Shown piece after piece: positions 20,139 through 35,871 of a stretch of 64,000 bases of DNA. Positions within the stretch are counted from its first letter, which is position 1. The number at the start of each line of letters is the position of its first letter. A program made the translations under genes and the position numbers. Below the pieces are notes generated by a model. The model was not told the DNA's origin. It was given only the letters and a program-made list of their open reading frames with translations, and did not search any database. The DNA is from Piromyces finnis (lineage: Eukaryota; Neocallimastigomycota; Neocallimastigomycetes; Neocallimastigales; Neocallimastigaceae): NCBI GenBank assembly GCA_002104945.1, contig MCFH01000029.1, positions 1-64,000 of the forward strand, in the 5' to 3' direction.

Positions 20139-20144
20139 TTTAAA
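20110..20144 (-). promoter_or_regulatory. -1 ribosomal frameshift signal, element 3
   Basis: In the gag frame CAT TTA AAT TAA contains T_TTA_AAT (20138-20144) at the stop. Six nt on, GGGGAAG and CTTCCCC (20110-20131) form a 7-bp stem with an 8-nt loop. The stem sequence differs from elements 1 and 2 but pairing, loop size and spacing are kept. Confidence 0.8.
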
Positions 20145-20989
20145 TGGTTTTGGGTTTTGAGGAGGGTAGCTATGATTTTGTTCACATCGGTCATTTCGTT
20201 TGGGCAGAAGCGGGCATCATGTCCTTTCTGGTTACAACGGTGGCAGATATGAATTTTCATCTGGGCAAAGCTTTTGGTCAAAGCATCCAGATCTGATTCT
20301 TTAGCTTCTTCTTTAGTAGTCTTTTCATTATCAGTACTACTATTATTTTCGTTATTATTATAAGAGGTTTTATCTTCAACTTCTATTTTTCTCTTATAAT
20401 AATTATTTTTGTTTTGAGTTCTTTTATTGGGTACATATTCATCATCACTTTCATAAGCAGATAGAAGCTCATCTGCTTTAATAGCAATGACCATAGCATC
20501 CTTTAAAGTTTTTGGTTGTTTGTTAATAAGAGAATTTAATATAGAAGTTCTCCTATTAAAAGCTTTTGTATAAAGAAAAACAAGTCTTTCTTCAGAAGGC
20601 TTGTCCCTTTCTTTAATTTCTTTCAAAAGGTCGTTAAAAGAACGGTTAAATTCTCTAACAGAGCTTTTGTTTACTTTTATTTTTTCTAACTTATTTAGGT
20701 TTCTATTAGAGGTTTTATCATCCTCAAATAAGTTAGATATTTTATTGATAAATTCATTATAAGATAGGGATCTATCTTCATAATAAATATCACTACAAAG
20801 ATCCTTTGAGTTACCGGTAGTAGCAAGCAAAGCAATTCTCTTCTTTTCTTTTTCAGAAAGAGCTAAGTCTTCTAAGATATCTTCAAGTTCCATTTTCCAT
20901 CTGAAGAACTTAGTATCTTTCTTGCCAAGAGGGCTTATTTCTTTAGCCATACTAGCGGCTCTTTCAAAATTGTTTTTATTTTCAGTCAT
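20135..20989 (-). CDS. gag: Gag of element 3
   Basis: This is a 284-residue capsid/nucleocapsid protein. Residues about 20-170 look like the helical Retrotrans_gag region (FFRWKMELEDILEDL, then NRSFNDLLKEIKERDK). A charged linker rich in Asn, Lys and Glu follows, and one CX2CX4HX4C zinc knuckle (CHRCNQKGHDARFC) sits near the C-terminus. It ends QNHLN-stop, as in elements 1 and 2. The ATG at 20989 lies about 100 bp inside the 5' LTR (minus strand), which leaves a very short leader. Confidence 0.9.
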   Translation of the reverse strand: MTENKNNFERAASMAKEISPLGKKDTKFFRWKMELEDILEDLALSEKEKKRIALLATTGNSKDLCSDIYYEDRSLSYNEFINKISNLFEDDKTSNRNLNKLEKIKVNKSSVREFNRSFNDLLKEIKERDKPSEERLVFLYTKAFNRRTSILNSLINKQPKTLKDAMVIAIKADELLSAYESDDEYVPNKRTQNKNNYYKRKIEVEDKTSYNNNENNSSTDNEKTTKEEAKESDLDALTKSFAQMKIHICHRCNQKGHDARFCPNEMTDVNKIIATLLKTQNHLN

Positions 20990-21070
20990 ATTTAGTAAAT
21001 AAAAAAGATAATTATACTAAATATACTAATTAATAGGAATTATTTAAATTATCGGCTTTCCCACGGGACG

Positions 21071-21087
21071 ACTGAGGTTCTCCACCA
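21071..21087 (-). promoter_or_regulatory. Primer-binding site of element 3
   Basis: Two nt inside the 5' LTR, the minus strand reads TGGTGGAGAACCTCAGT. The first nine bases equal those of the element 2 site and fit a tRNA 3' end of UCUCCACCA. Confidence 0.6.
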
Positions 21088-21089
21088 CT

Positions 21090-21714
21090 TGATAACGGAT
21101 TGGTAGTTATATTACAACTTTTTAACTACTTCTTCTGTTATCTTATATTGTTTTATCTCGACAGCTATTGTACGAGCTTTAACAATATCTACTAGTTTTA
21201 TTAATTTATTTTAAGTTATTTTATAATTTTAATAGTTTTATTATTTTAATAATATTTATATAGAATAATAACACCAGATTTATTCTATAAAATATTATTT
21301 ATTATTAACACAATAATTACAAATTAGACAAGTTTAATTTCGTTTTTATATTTTCTTTTATTTATTGTTCTTACGCTCTTTTTAACAATAATTTTTATTA
21401 TATAAAAACTTATTTTTTTTTGTCTTTTAAATATTATTATGTATTCACTAATTAATTATATTAACTATTATTAAAATTTAACTTATTATTAGTAATCTAA
21501 GTCTTCTTATTTTCTACTAAAAATTATTATTATTCTTTATATTAAAAATTATTTTTATAATTTAACCCAATCAAATATATAAATTTATAAAATATTTGAT
21601 TTTATGTAAATTATATTTTTATAATAAACTATATAAAATTATTTAATAATTATTTTATAATAAAATTTTCTACTAATATCAAATTTATAATATATTTATA
21701 ATTATTATTTATCA
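21090..21714 (-). repeat. 5' LTR of element 3 (LTR C)
   Basis: 625 bp, same as LTR B. Its outer (5') end at 21714 is followed by TAAA and then directly by the solo LTR of the element 2 family. Confidence 0.92.
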
Positions 21715-21718
21715 TAAA

Positions 21719-22576
21719 TGCTACGGTTCAAATAAGATATCACAAAACACTTGAATAGTTATAAAAATAAAAATTTATTTAATCTTAATTTTTATTCATT
21801 TAATTTATTTTTGATTTTTCAATTTTTAAAAATTTTCTCAAAAATCCTCGTACTTTTTCCAACTATCCATTATTTGAAATTTAATGGTTTTGGATAGCTA
21901 AGGATTTAAATTGATTTCATTCATAATATATGGATCATTCACTGTAACATATATTAATTAAATCCTTAATATATATTATGAATAATCTCTTAATATTTGA
22001 ATAGAAAAATTTTTAATTTATAATTAATAAAATTTTAATTTATGATATGTGTAACATTTTTGCATATCATATATTATATATTTAATTATGACATATAATA
22101 AAATTATATTATTCAATTAATTATGCCCTTTTTTAGACATAAATAATAATTTTTCTGTCGAGGTATCTTCTGTTTTGTGTGTAACAGTTGCCTCTTTTAG
22201 TAAAAATTATAATTAAATTCTATGTCATAATTTCAAATTATAAAATATTATACAATAAAGTTAATTAATAAAATAAACCTTAAATAATAATAAAATTCCT
22301 ATAACTATTTTAATAATAAAATTTTGTAAAATTTATAAGTATAAAATATTATAAGTAATTATACTAATACTAATAATAAAGGTCTTAAATAACTATATAC
22401 AAATAATATAACTATATAATAAAAATATGAATAATTACTAGAAAAATGTATAAAAATTATATATTATAATTTTTATATTTTAAAAATAGAGTTAAACACT
22501 AGTAAGGAATATAAATAGTTGAAGGTTAATTCCTAAAATTCTAGCTAATTCAACTATTTATGTTCATTCCTTAACA
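21719..22576 (-). repeat. Solo LTR of the element 2 family
   Basis: 858 bp, reverse complement of the element 2 LTR with very few differences, TG...CA, flanked by TAAA at 21715-21718 and 22577-22580. No internal region remains, so LTR-LTR recombination removed it. Its 5' end faces the tRNA-Thr gene 14 bp away, the same geometry as element 2 relative to its tRNA-like neighbour. Confidence 0.93.
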
Positions 22577-22590
22577 TAAAAGATATCATT

Positions 22591-22662
22591 GCCCGTTTGG
22601 CTCAGTGGTAGAGCGTCGCTCTCGTAAAGCGAAGATCAGTGGTTCGATCCCGCTAATGGGCA
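22591..22662 (+). tRNA. tRNA-Thr (anticodon CGT)
   Basis: It folds into a full cloverleaf: acceptor GCCCGTT with AATGGGC, D arm GCTC/GAGC, anticodon stem TCGCT/AGCGA with loop CTCGTAA (anticodon CGT, reading ACG), T arm AGTGG/CCGCT around TTCGATC, and discriminator A. There is no intron and no encoded CCA. Box A (TGGCTCAGTGG) and box B (GGTTCGATCCC) are intact. A T5 Pol III terminator follows at 22669-22673. The 14 bp upstream (TAAAAGATATCATT) carry the repeated integration target TAAA. Confidence 0.95.
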
Positions 22663-22668
22663 AATTCA

Positions 22669-22673
22669 TTTTT
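22669..22673 (+). terminator. Pol III terminator of tRNA-Thr
   Basis: A run of five T six bases after the tRNA 3' end. Confidence 0.8.
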
Positions 22674-22726
22674 AAAAGTTATTTTTTGTAATTTTTTATT
22701 ATAATAAAAAGATTTTATACTTTGAT

Positions 22727-23412
22727 TTTTTTTTTTTTTTAGACTAGGAAGAAAATATACTTTTTCATGTATTTATATTTATTTAATTTGTAATTTTATA
22801 TTATTTTAGGTGATAATATATTAACGTAATAATTAATAAATAAAAATAATAAAATACATAAAAATATAATTATAAAGTTAAATAAAATAATTAAGTTGCA
22901 TAAAAGTCCAATGAACTCTGCAACTTGTACTGTATAGGATTGGTTCCTACCTAATATATTAAATGAAATAATAAAGAGAAGTAATATCAGGTATGATAGT
23001 GTGGTGTCCACAAAATTTTTCCATGAGTTCATACTGTTTTTATTCGAAGAAATACTAACACTGAACCCTGTGTACGGAACATTACAAATGTTTCTTTGCC
23101 ATATCGGTACGACGTAGGCGCTCTTGATTACGTTAAGTATATTACTAAATCTATCAAAAAGTAGTCTCATTGAACTACTAATGATAGGAATTGTTTTAGT
23201 AAGAAAAGTCACGAGACCCTCTACATATGGAACATGAGACCCCGATAAATTGTAAAGCTGCTCATTCAAATATCTTTATTCCGCCTTGTCGATTTGTAGC
23301 TCATCCTAAGCTATAGTTCCACCAAGAAGGAACGTAAAAATGTAGATATAAATAATTTTTTTTCTTCCATTTCGGGGAGTAAGTAAAATAATAAATTGAT
23401 TTTTATATTATT
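22727..23412 (-). mobile_element. 5'-truncated LINE-B copy
   Basis: A T-tract at about 22727-22741 (the poly(A) tail on the minus strand) is followed by sequence matching the 3' end of LINE-B (42578-43262) up to about 23412, where similarity stops. It keeps a frame for the last roughly 157 residues of the LINE protein (22796-23269), including PYVEGLVTFLTKTIP and VVPIWQRNI, but in-frame stops and small changes precede it. The 3' end lies 65 bp downstream of tRNA-Thr. I could not settle a target duplication. Confidence 0.85.
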
Positions 23413-23779
23413 ATATATAAATAAACATTTAACATAACTTGATTTAAAAATAAATTATTAAATTATTATTTATTGTTTCTATTGTATAAAAAATATATAT
23501 GCTATAAATGTTAATTACTCTTTATTATTTATAGTTTTTTTTTTGTAATAATATATACATATTGAAAAATAAAAATATAAAATGTTTATTTACATATATA
23601 AATTTTTATGAGAAATTGAGATAAAAGATAAAAGTAAATGATAATAAAAAATATATTTATATATTTTTATAAAATAAAAATATTTATCTTATAAAGAATA
23701 TGTTAATATAAAAATTCATTTTTAAATGAGTAATATAAATATAAATAATAGTAATAATAGTAATAATAAAAAATTTATT
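23413..23779. other. AT-rich intergenic spacer
   Basis: No gene seen between the LINE fragment and the stop codon of the TmcB-like gene. Contains the presumed 3' untranslated region of that gene. Confidence 0.5.
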
Positions 23780-29331
<5,552 letters not shown>

Positions 29332-29866
29332 TTTAAATTTTATACGAATATCAATCCCAAATGAAATATTAATGTATATGTTAAAATTAGTATTATTATA
29401 ATATATATTATTTAATATATAAAAATAGTTTAATATTTATGGTTTTTATTTTTGTAACAATTAGATATATTTAATAGTTCTTTTATATGTTATATATTTT
29501 ACCAATAAAGATATTGCTATATTATATTTTAAACCCAAAAAATTATAGGACTGGCACATTGAATTTTTTTTTTGAAATGGCGTTGGATTAACATATATGA
29601 ATGGATACTATAATAGTATTTTTAAAAAAATTAATTACAATTAAAACAAATGTATAATATATATAAATATATATATTATATTTTCATATTCATTATATTA
29701 TTTGAAATATACATAAATAAATTGAAGGAATAAATAGGATATAAAAGCAAGTAAAGATATAGCAACTCTAATGTTTATTTATAGTATCATTAAAATATAA
29801 AACATTTTAATATATAAAAGTATTTAATAAATATATCTAAATTATTGAATTTTTTATTTACAAAAG

Positions 29867-31134
29867 CATATCTCCAGTAAGATATGGAATTGTTGGATAA
29901 GCTGCAAGTTTTTGGTCTTTTGGAATAATTGCTTTGAATATAATTTGAGTAACTAAAATTTAAAATTAAAAAAGAAAAGGTTAAAAGAAAATTAATTTAT
30001 TATTTTATTATATATATTGCACTTACAAATTGGGAAAAGAACTCTAATAAAATTTTTATATAAATATTTATTAGTAAAATTCAATGTATCATTTAAAATT
30101 TTATATATATATATAAGTTACTAACGTATTAAATAAAATTGCACAAAATCGTAAATACTGATTTCATTTTAATATATATAAAAAATTAATTAGTAGTAGT
30201 TAGTATTAGTATCATATATTTTATTTTTCAAAAAATCATCATTTATATTATTCAGTTATTGATCAAAAAATTATTTCCCCTTTTTTTTTTTTTTTATTTA
30301 TTATTATTCTATTTAATGATTCTTACTTTGATTGAAAGATTTTCCTTGTATCTATAAATATAATAATAATAATGATTAGAAAATATTATTTTTAAAAACT
30401 TTTCATTTTGATAAAATTAGAATTAATATTTATATATATTTATAAAAAATTCAATATATACTTTTCTGAATGAACAAATAAAATTTTATATGCTAATGAT
30501 ATGTATATGGCTAATTAGTAAATTTACTAAAGTATTATTTTATTATATTTATTGATACATACCTAAAATTACTGCTGCTAAAATGTATAAAAAACTTAAA
30601 GCGTAATGGAAAAGTACTTTAAATAATAAAATAAATATTAATTATTTATAATTTTCTTGATTATCTACTATATATATAAATGAAAAACGCACTAAACATA
30701 TTAAACGGAACATAATCAAGAGCTAATAATGTAATCATTGCTCTCTTATTTTCATCCATGACTAATACATTTCTGTTAAAAAAAACAAAATATATTAATT
30801 GTATATCTAATAATAAATAAAATAAATAATTAGTTAATACTGAAATGTTAAATTATTATTTTAATTATTATAGAAATAAATAACAATACCTCCTAGAAAT
30901 ACAAGAAAACAATTGGATATATAATGTAATTTAGTACCATTGGATACTAAAAACATTAGATTATATAAAGCATTCTTTTTTCATTTAAAATTATAAATAT
31001 ATGTATGTTTTTTAATTTTTTATTAATAAAGTGAAATTAAAAATAATCTTTTAATAGGTGATGAGAATACATACTAGTTTTTTTTTAATGAATGACGATT
31101 GACCGTCATATAAAAGTTGATTACTTTTATTCAT
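29867..31134 (-). CDS. Spliced membrane-protein exons: 5' part of the TmcB-like gene or a small separate gene
   Basis: Short exon-like segments with good splice signals: about 30970-30890; 30774-30705 (VMDENKRAMITLLALDYVPF); 30618-30566 (hydrophobic, FHYALSFLYILAAVIL); 30351-30330; 30158-30128 (YLRFCAILFN); 30048-30020; and 29955-29867 (FKAIIPKDQKLAAYPTIPY). The last one reads into TAA, or splices at the overlapping GTAAAT. If it splices, these are the N-terminal membrane helices of the next gene, but the phase I infer does not match, so I leave them apart. A start could be the ATG near 31134 or 31110. The protein is not recognised. Confidence 0.4.
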
Positions 31135-31370
31135 TGTTAATTATTATTAAATGTAATATATTTTTTTAATAAAAACTAGTAGAAAATAGTAATTAAAATA
31201 CATAAAATATTTCCTTTTATATTATTATTTTCTTAGTTTAAAACATTCAAAAAGTTTAGAATAAGCAAAAGAGAAAAAAATAATTTATATAATAAATTTT
31301 TCAATATAAAAATACAAAATTTAAAAAAAAAAGTTAAAAATTTTGATTAAAAATCTCCAATTTTAACTTT

Positions 31371-31499
31371 ATTTCAATAAAATTTGAAGTTAAATTTCTT
31401 GCTTAAAAATGCTATTTCAATAAAATTTGAAGTTAAATTTCTTGCTTAAAAATGCTATTTCAATAAAATTTGAAGTTAAATTTCTTGCTTAAAAATGCT
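31371..31499. repeat. 43-bp tandem repeat, three exact copies
   Basis: The unit starts ATTTCAATAAAATTTGAAG and ends AAAAATGCT. The three copies are identical, so the array is young or maintained. Confidence 0.95.
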
Positions 31500-32450
31500 A
31501 AGTATTCATTATATATTTAGTGTATTTAATAAAATATTAAAATGCAATGAAAATTAATTATATATATAATTATATAGTATGATATTTGCTAATAATATTC
31601 ATTTTATTATTACTACTTAATTATACTATTAAAAATAATAAAACTATCTTATTTAGATAAATTACTTTATAATAAAATAATAAAATCAACTTTTATTTCA
31701 TCAAAAATAGAATATTGCATAGTTTATATTTTTTAAAAAAAGGTATTAAGTTTTAATAAAATAAATAATAACATATATATACAAACAAAGACTATATAAT
31801 AATTTATTAAATTTATAAACCTTTATTATTTTTTTTTTGGCATAATTGAATTTATTTTAAATAACTTTTTAAAGTTATTTCTTTTTCAATAAAGTTTCAA
31901 AAATTAAAATTAAGAATAGTTAAAAATTTTTGAAAAGTTTTTTTTTTAATATATGTTATGAATTAATATATTTTAGGTTAATTATCATAAGATCAAAAAA
32001 ATAAAAAATAAAAAATAATAAAAAAAAAAAAAATAAAAAAAAAAATAAAAAAAAAACACTTTTCTTCTATATTCTTTTCGCGTACTTTTTTTAGTGATAA
32101 TAAAAAAAATTATATAAAATAAATATTAATTTTATAGATTTTTAGTAGAGTTTATATTGAAAATTAATTTTTTTCTCCGTTAATAATACTTTTTAATAAT
32201 TATTTCTATTAATTATATAGTTTATGAATAGATTATATATTGTTTAAATAAATATAAATGATTGAGAAAATAAATGGAAAAATAAAAATAAAAATAAATA
32301 ATTAAAAAGAACTAATTATTTATAACAAATAACATATTTTTTTATCAATAATAATATATTAAATAAATATGACTATTATTAAATAATATTTATTTAACTT
32401 ATTATAAATATATATTTTATAATTATTATAAAAACAGTTTTAAATAAAAA

Positions 32451-32567
32451 AATAAATGTAAAATAAAAATAATAAAACGAAAGGTTTTATATTATTTTTA
32501 ATTAAATAAAAAAAATAAATGTAATATAAAAATAATAAAACAAAAGGTTTTATATTATTTTTAAATA
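32451..32567. repeat. 63-bp tandem duplication
   Basis: AATAAATGTA...AAAGGTTTTATATT occurs at 32451 and again at 32514 with a few differences. Confidence 0.85.
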
Positions 32568-34352
32568 TTGATTAACTTATTAAAAAAAACTTTCTTAATA
32601 AAAGAAAATAATTGTTAAATATAATTAAGGAATATAATTTTAATTTCCATAGATTTCATTTTTCTTTTCTTGTTTTCTTTAATTTGAAGAAAAAACTTAA
32701 AAATCATTTTCATTTTCATTTTATTATTATTTATTATATTCATTATTTAAAGAACAAGTTAACTAAAAAAAATTAATATAAAATGTAGAAAAAAAATCGC
32801 AGATTTTTAGAGATGAAAAATAAAACAATATATTAATGCTATAGAGAAAAAAAGTATAATATTTTTTTTATTTCTACTAAATATATAAGAAAAAAAAGTA
32901 TTTTTCTTTCATATTTATTACAAAAATATATTGAAAATATAGTTTTTTTTTTTTTAAGTTTATTATATATTGACATTACTCGAATAAATTAAATATAGTA
33001 TAAAAATCATATCATTATATATATATAATTGAATATATTAACTGTAGTATAACAATTTTATGTATTTCATTTTTTATTGTATTAAAAAAAATCGAATGGT
33101 TTTATGAAATTAAAAATCCAATTTTTTAATGTTTTATCATAATAGTTTTTAATTTTTATTTATTAATAAATTATGAATATATAAATGATTTTTTAATAAT
33201 AGTTTTATAATACTAATTAAAAGTTAATAAAATATCAAAAAAATAAAAGATATTAATAGAAGTAATATTTAAATAACATTTAAATTATACTTTTTTTTTT
33301 TTTAGAAACTTTAGTTTTTAACGATTAAGAAAAAATAATTAAATCTTAATTAAATTTTTATATGTAACAGTTTTATTTTTAAATTTTTAAATTTTCTTTT
33401 TTTTTTTAATTTATATTTCTCGTGTAACATAAATTTATTATTAAATGCTATCGAATCAGTTTTTTAAACTTTAAAGATTTATTTTTCGAAAATTTTTGAA
33501 TAACAATAATATAAATAAAAATAAAAACTAAAAATAAGTCATTCCTTTTAAAGTCTAAGACAATTTATAAAGTATACTGAAGAATATATTTATTATAATA
33601 TATATAAATAAAAAAATTAAATATAAATACTAGTTATTATATAATATATTCATTTATCATTGTCATTATTATCACTCTTATTCTCTTTTTTTTTTTTGAC
33701 CTTTTTTTTCTTCATCTTTCATTTATAATAACTAAATATTATGATCATACCATTACATTATTATAATAATATTATTAATTTATTTCTTTTATTACTACTA
33801 TATAAATTGCTAATTATAAAATATTTATTTATTTATATGAAGAATATATATTATTTGATAATAATAATTAATATTATTTTCTCTCTTGTTTCGTTATTAT
33901 ATTATGCATTAATAGCACATAACCAACAATTTTTATGTTATATTGTACAAAATATTATTCAAATTAAACAAATATCATAAATGTAATATATTTTGTTTAT
34001 ATTAAGATAAATAAATTTGATTTTAATAAAGTAACTTATTAAAAAAATAAAAGGCAAAATAAAAATAAATTAAATTTAATTAAATAATTTAACAAATTTA
34101 AAACATTAATAGAATAATAAAAAAAAAAGAATAATAAGAAAAACCGCTGCTTGAAGCATCATTTAAAAAAATGGAATATACCCAATTTTTTATATTATAA
34201 AAAAGAAAGTTTATAAATTATTAATATAGCTTCATTATAAATAAAGTTTATGAAATTGGCACATTGTTTTACTTTTATTTGTCGAATTGTTTTTTTTTTT
34301 TTTTTTCTACTAATTTAAAATAAGATAATAATAAGATATATAAATAAAATGC

Positions 34353-34396
<44 letters not shown>

Positions 34397-34578
34397 AGGA
34401 AAAAATATATATTATAATATTGATATCATTTTGTAATAATATAACTTTTATATATCAAAAAAAAAAAAAAAAAAAAAAAAGAATATATATTATCATAATA
34501 TTGAAAATCAAACAATATTAATAAAAATATAAATACCCTAAATATCAAATAGAAACAAATAAATTAATAATAATAAAA

Positions 34579-35667
34579 ATGAATAGTAATAATAATAATA
34601 CCAGTTCCATATACATACAGCCTAGATTTGAATCAAGTACAGGTACCTGTAACAGTAATCCAATACCCTTTATAGAAGGTTTTTTTGGAAAATTTCAAGA
34701 TTCATTTTGTTATACTTTTTTTTTACAGTTTATTGTAGTATCACTTTTATATTATAATGTTGGTAAAGGAAAATATTGGAAAATATTATTTTATGCATCT
34801 TTAGCTGGTATACTTGGTGCATTTATTGAAAATATAACAGTAGCATATATATGTTCATCCAATAATAATTTCAATAATATTATTCCTTTACTAATTAATG
34901 AAGTTTTCTGGATATCTAATGAATATGCTATACCTTTATTAAATTTAATTAAAATGAAAGCTTTTGCTAGAGGATTACTTGCTGAAATTACAAAATACAT
35001 TATTATTGGTTTATCAATACCATTTATGACTTTTAGATTAAGTATTGGTTTTGAACGAATGTCAAGAGGATATTTAAGAGATAAATTAATCAACTCTTAT
35101 CATGGTTATTGTTTTGCTATTATGGCTATTGCTGATATTATTTGTACATTTGCCATTCTTTACTTTGTTCGATTGAATAATAAAAAAGTTTTTGTCATTG
35201 CAACCTCAAATGTTAATAATTACATTAAGCATTCCAGTTACACCATTTTAGTTATTGTTGATGTTGTTAGCGCATTATTATCTATCATTGATATTTTTTC
35301 AAATGTTGGACCATTTAAAGATAAATTTTCAGATAAATTATTTACTCCATTACATTGTTTAAAATGTTCGTTTATACTGATTTTAGCAATTGATGCTTTC
35401 ATCTTTAAGTATGATGCTAATATTAATTCGCAAAATGGATCAAATGGAAATACAAAATTTAATGGTGGAAATACCTATAGATCTTGTATTACAAATCATA
35501 ATATAAATAAAAATAAAAATAAAAATACTTTATTAAATATTTCATCCTATAATTCAGCATATAAATATGAGTATCTAAAACCAGATTATGGTACATTAAA
35601 TAATAATAATAAAGCTATTATTAAAAATTATTCTAATAATAATATACTATCTAATGATAATTATTAA
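34579..35667 (+). CDS. Seven-transmembrane orphan protein
   Basis: This is a single-exon, 362-residue protein. A short Asn/Ser-rich N-terminus is followed by seven hydrophobic segments at about 42-60, 68-92, 102-122, 138-157, 175-197, 220-240 and 258-278, then an Asn/Lys-rich hydrophilic C-tail of about 80 residues. There is no signal peptide. It contains few classic receptor motifs; a conserved-looking ENITVAY follows TM2, and FRLSIGFERMSRGYL lies on the cytoplasmic side after TM4. Length and topology resemble a 7-TM receptor-like fungal protein, but I do not recognise a family and do not assign a ligand. The ATG follows AATAATAATAAAA, normal for this genome. The 5' flank is very rich in poly-A/T. 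Confidence 0.75.
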   Translation: MNSNNNNTSSIYIQPRFESSTGTCNSNPIPFIEGFFGKFQDSFCYTFFLQFIVVSLLYYNVGKGKYWKILFYASLAGILGAFIENITVAYICSSNNNFNNIIPLLINEVFWISNEYAIPLLNLIKMKAFARGLLAEITKYIIIGLSIPFMTFRLSIGFERMSRGYLRDKLINSYHGYCFAIMAIADIICTFAILYFVRLNNKKVFVIATSNVNNYIKHSSYTILVIVDVVSALLSIIDIFSNVGPFKDKFSDKLFTPLHCLKCSFILILAIDAFIFKYDANINSQNGSNGNTKFNGGNTYRSCITNHNINKNKNKNTLLNISSYNSAYKYEYLKPDYGTLNNNNKAIIKNYSNNNILSNDNY

Positions 35668-35871
35668 TCTCCTCAAAAATTTGGATTCTTTAGTATATAA
35701 TGGGAAAAAAAAAAAAAATTATAATGTATATATTTAGAAACAGATTATTAGTCATTTATTCATGAAAAAATATTTATGTATAATAGTAATGTAAAAAATA
35801 AAAAATAATAAAAATAAATTATTATGTATATATCAAAATTAAACATATATAAAATGTATTAATTTAATTTT

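Larger units (their letters stand above)
17163..21718 (-). mobile_element. Element 3: gag-protease LTR retrotransposon lacking RT, RNase H and integrase
   Basis: Complete at 17167-21714 (4548 bp): 625-bp LTRs that look identical by eye, a primer-binding site, gag, a frameshift signal, a shortened pol with protease only, a polypurine tract (TAGGGGAGGAAA on the minus strand, 17794-17810 area), and TAAA on both flanks. Identical LTRs mean a recent insertion, so it moves although it lacks its own polymerase and integrase. It must borrow them, plausibly from a relative such as element 2, with which it shares the primer-binding site and frameshift design. Confidence 0.88.
31143..33700. other. AT-rich intergenic region with two small tandem repeats
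   Basis: No coding or RNA gene seen; it is mostly A/T runs. It holds a 43-bp unit repeated three times exactly (31371-31499) and a 63-bp unit repeated almost twice (32451-32567). It probably includes upstream regions of the flanking genes. Confidence 0.6.

Noticed and set aside
31371-31499. 43-bp direct repeats as a CRISPR array
   Set aside because: The copies are contiguous with no spacers, and the genome is eukaryotic.
33741-33980. 79-codon Leu/Ile/Tyr-rich plus-strand ORF
   Set aside because: Hydrophobic only because of AT composition; no partner exons or motif.
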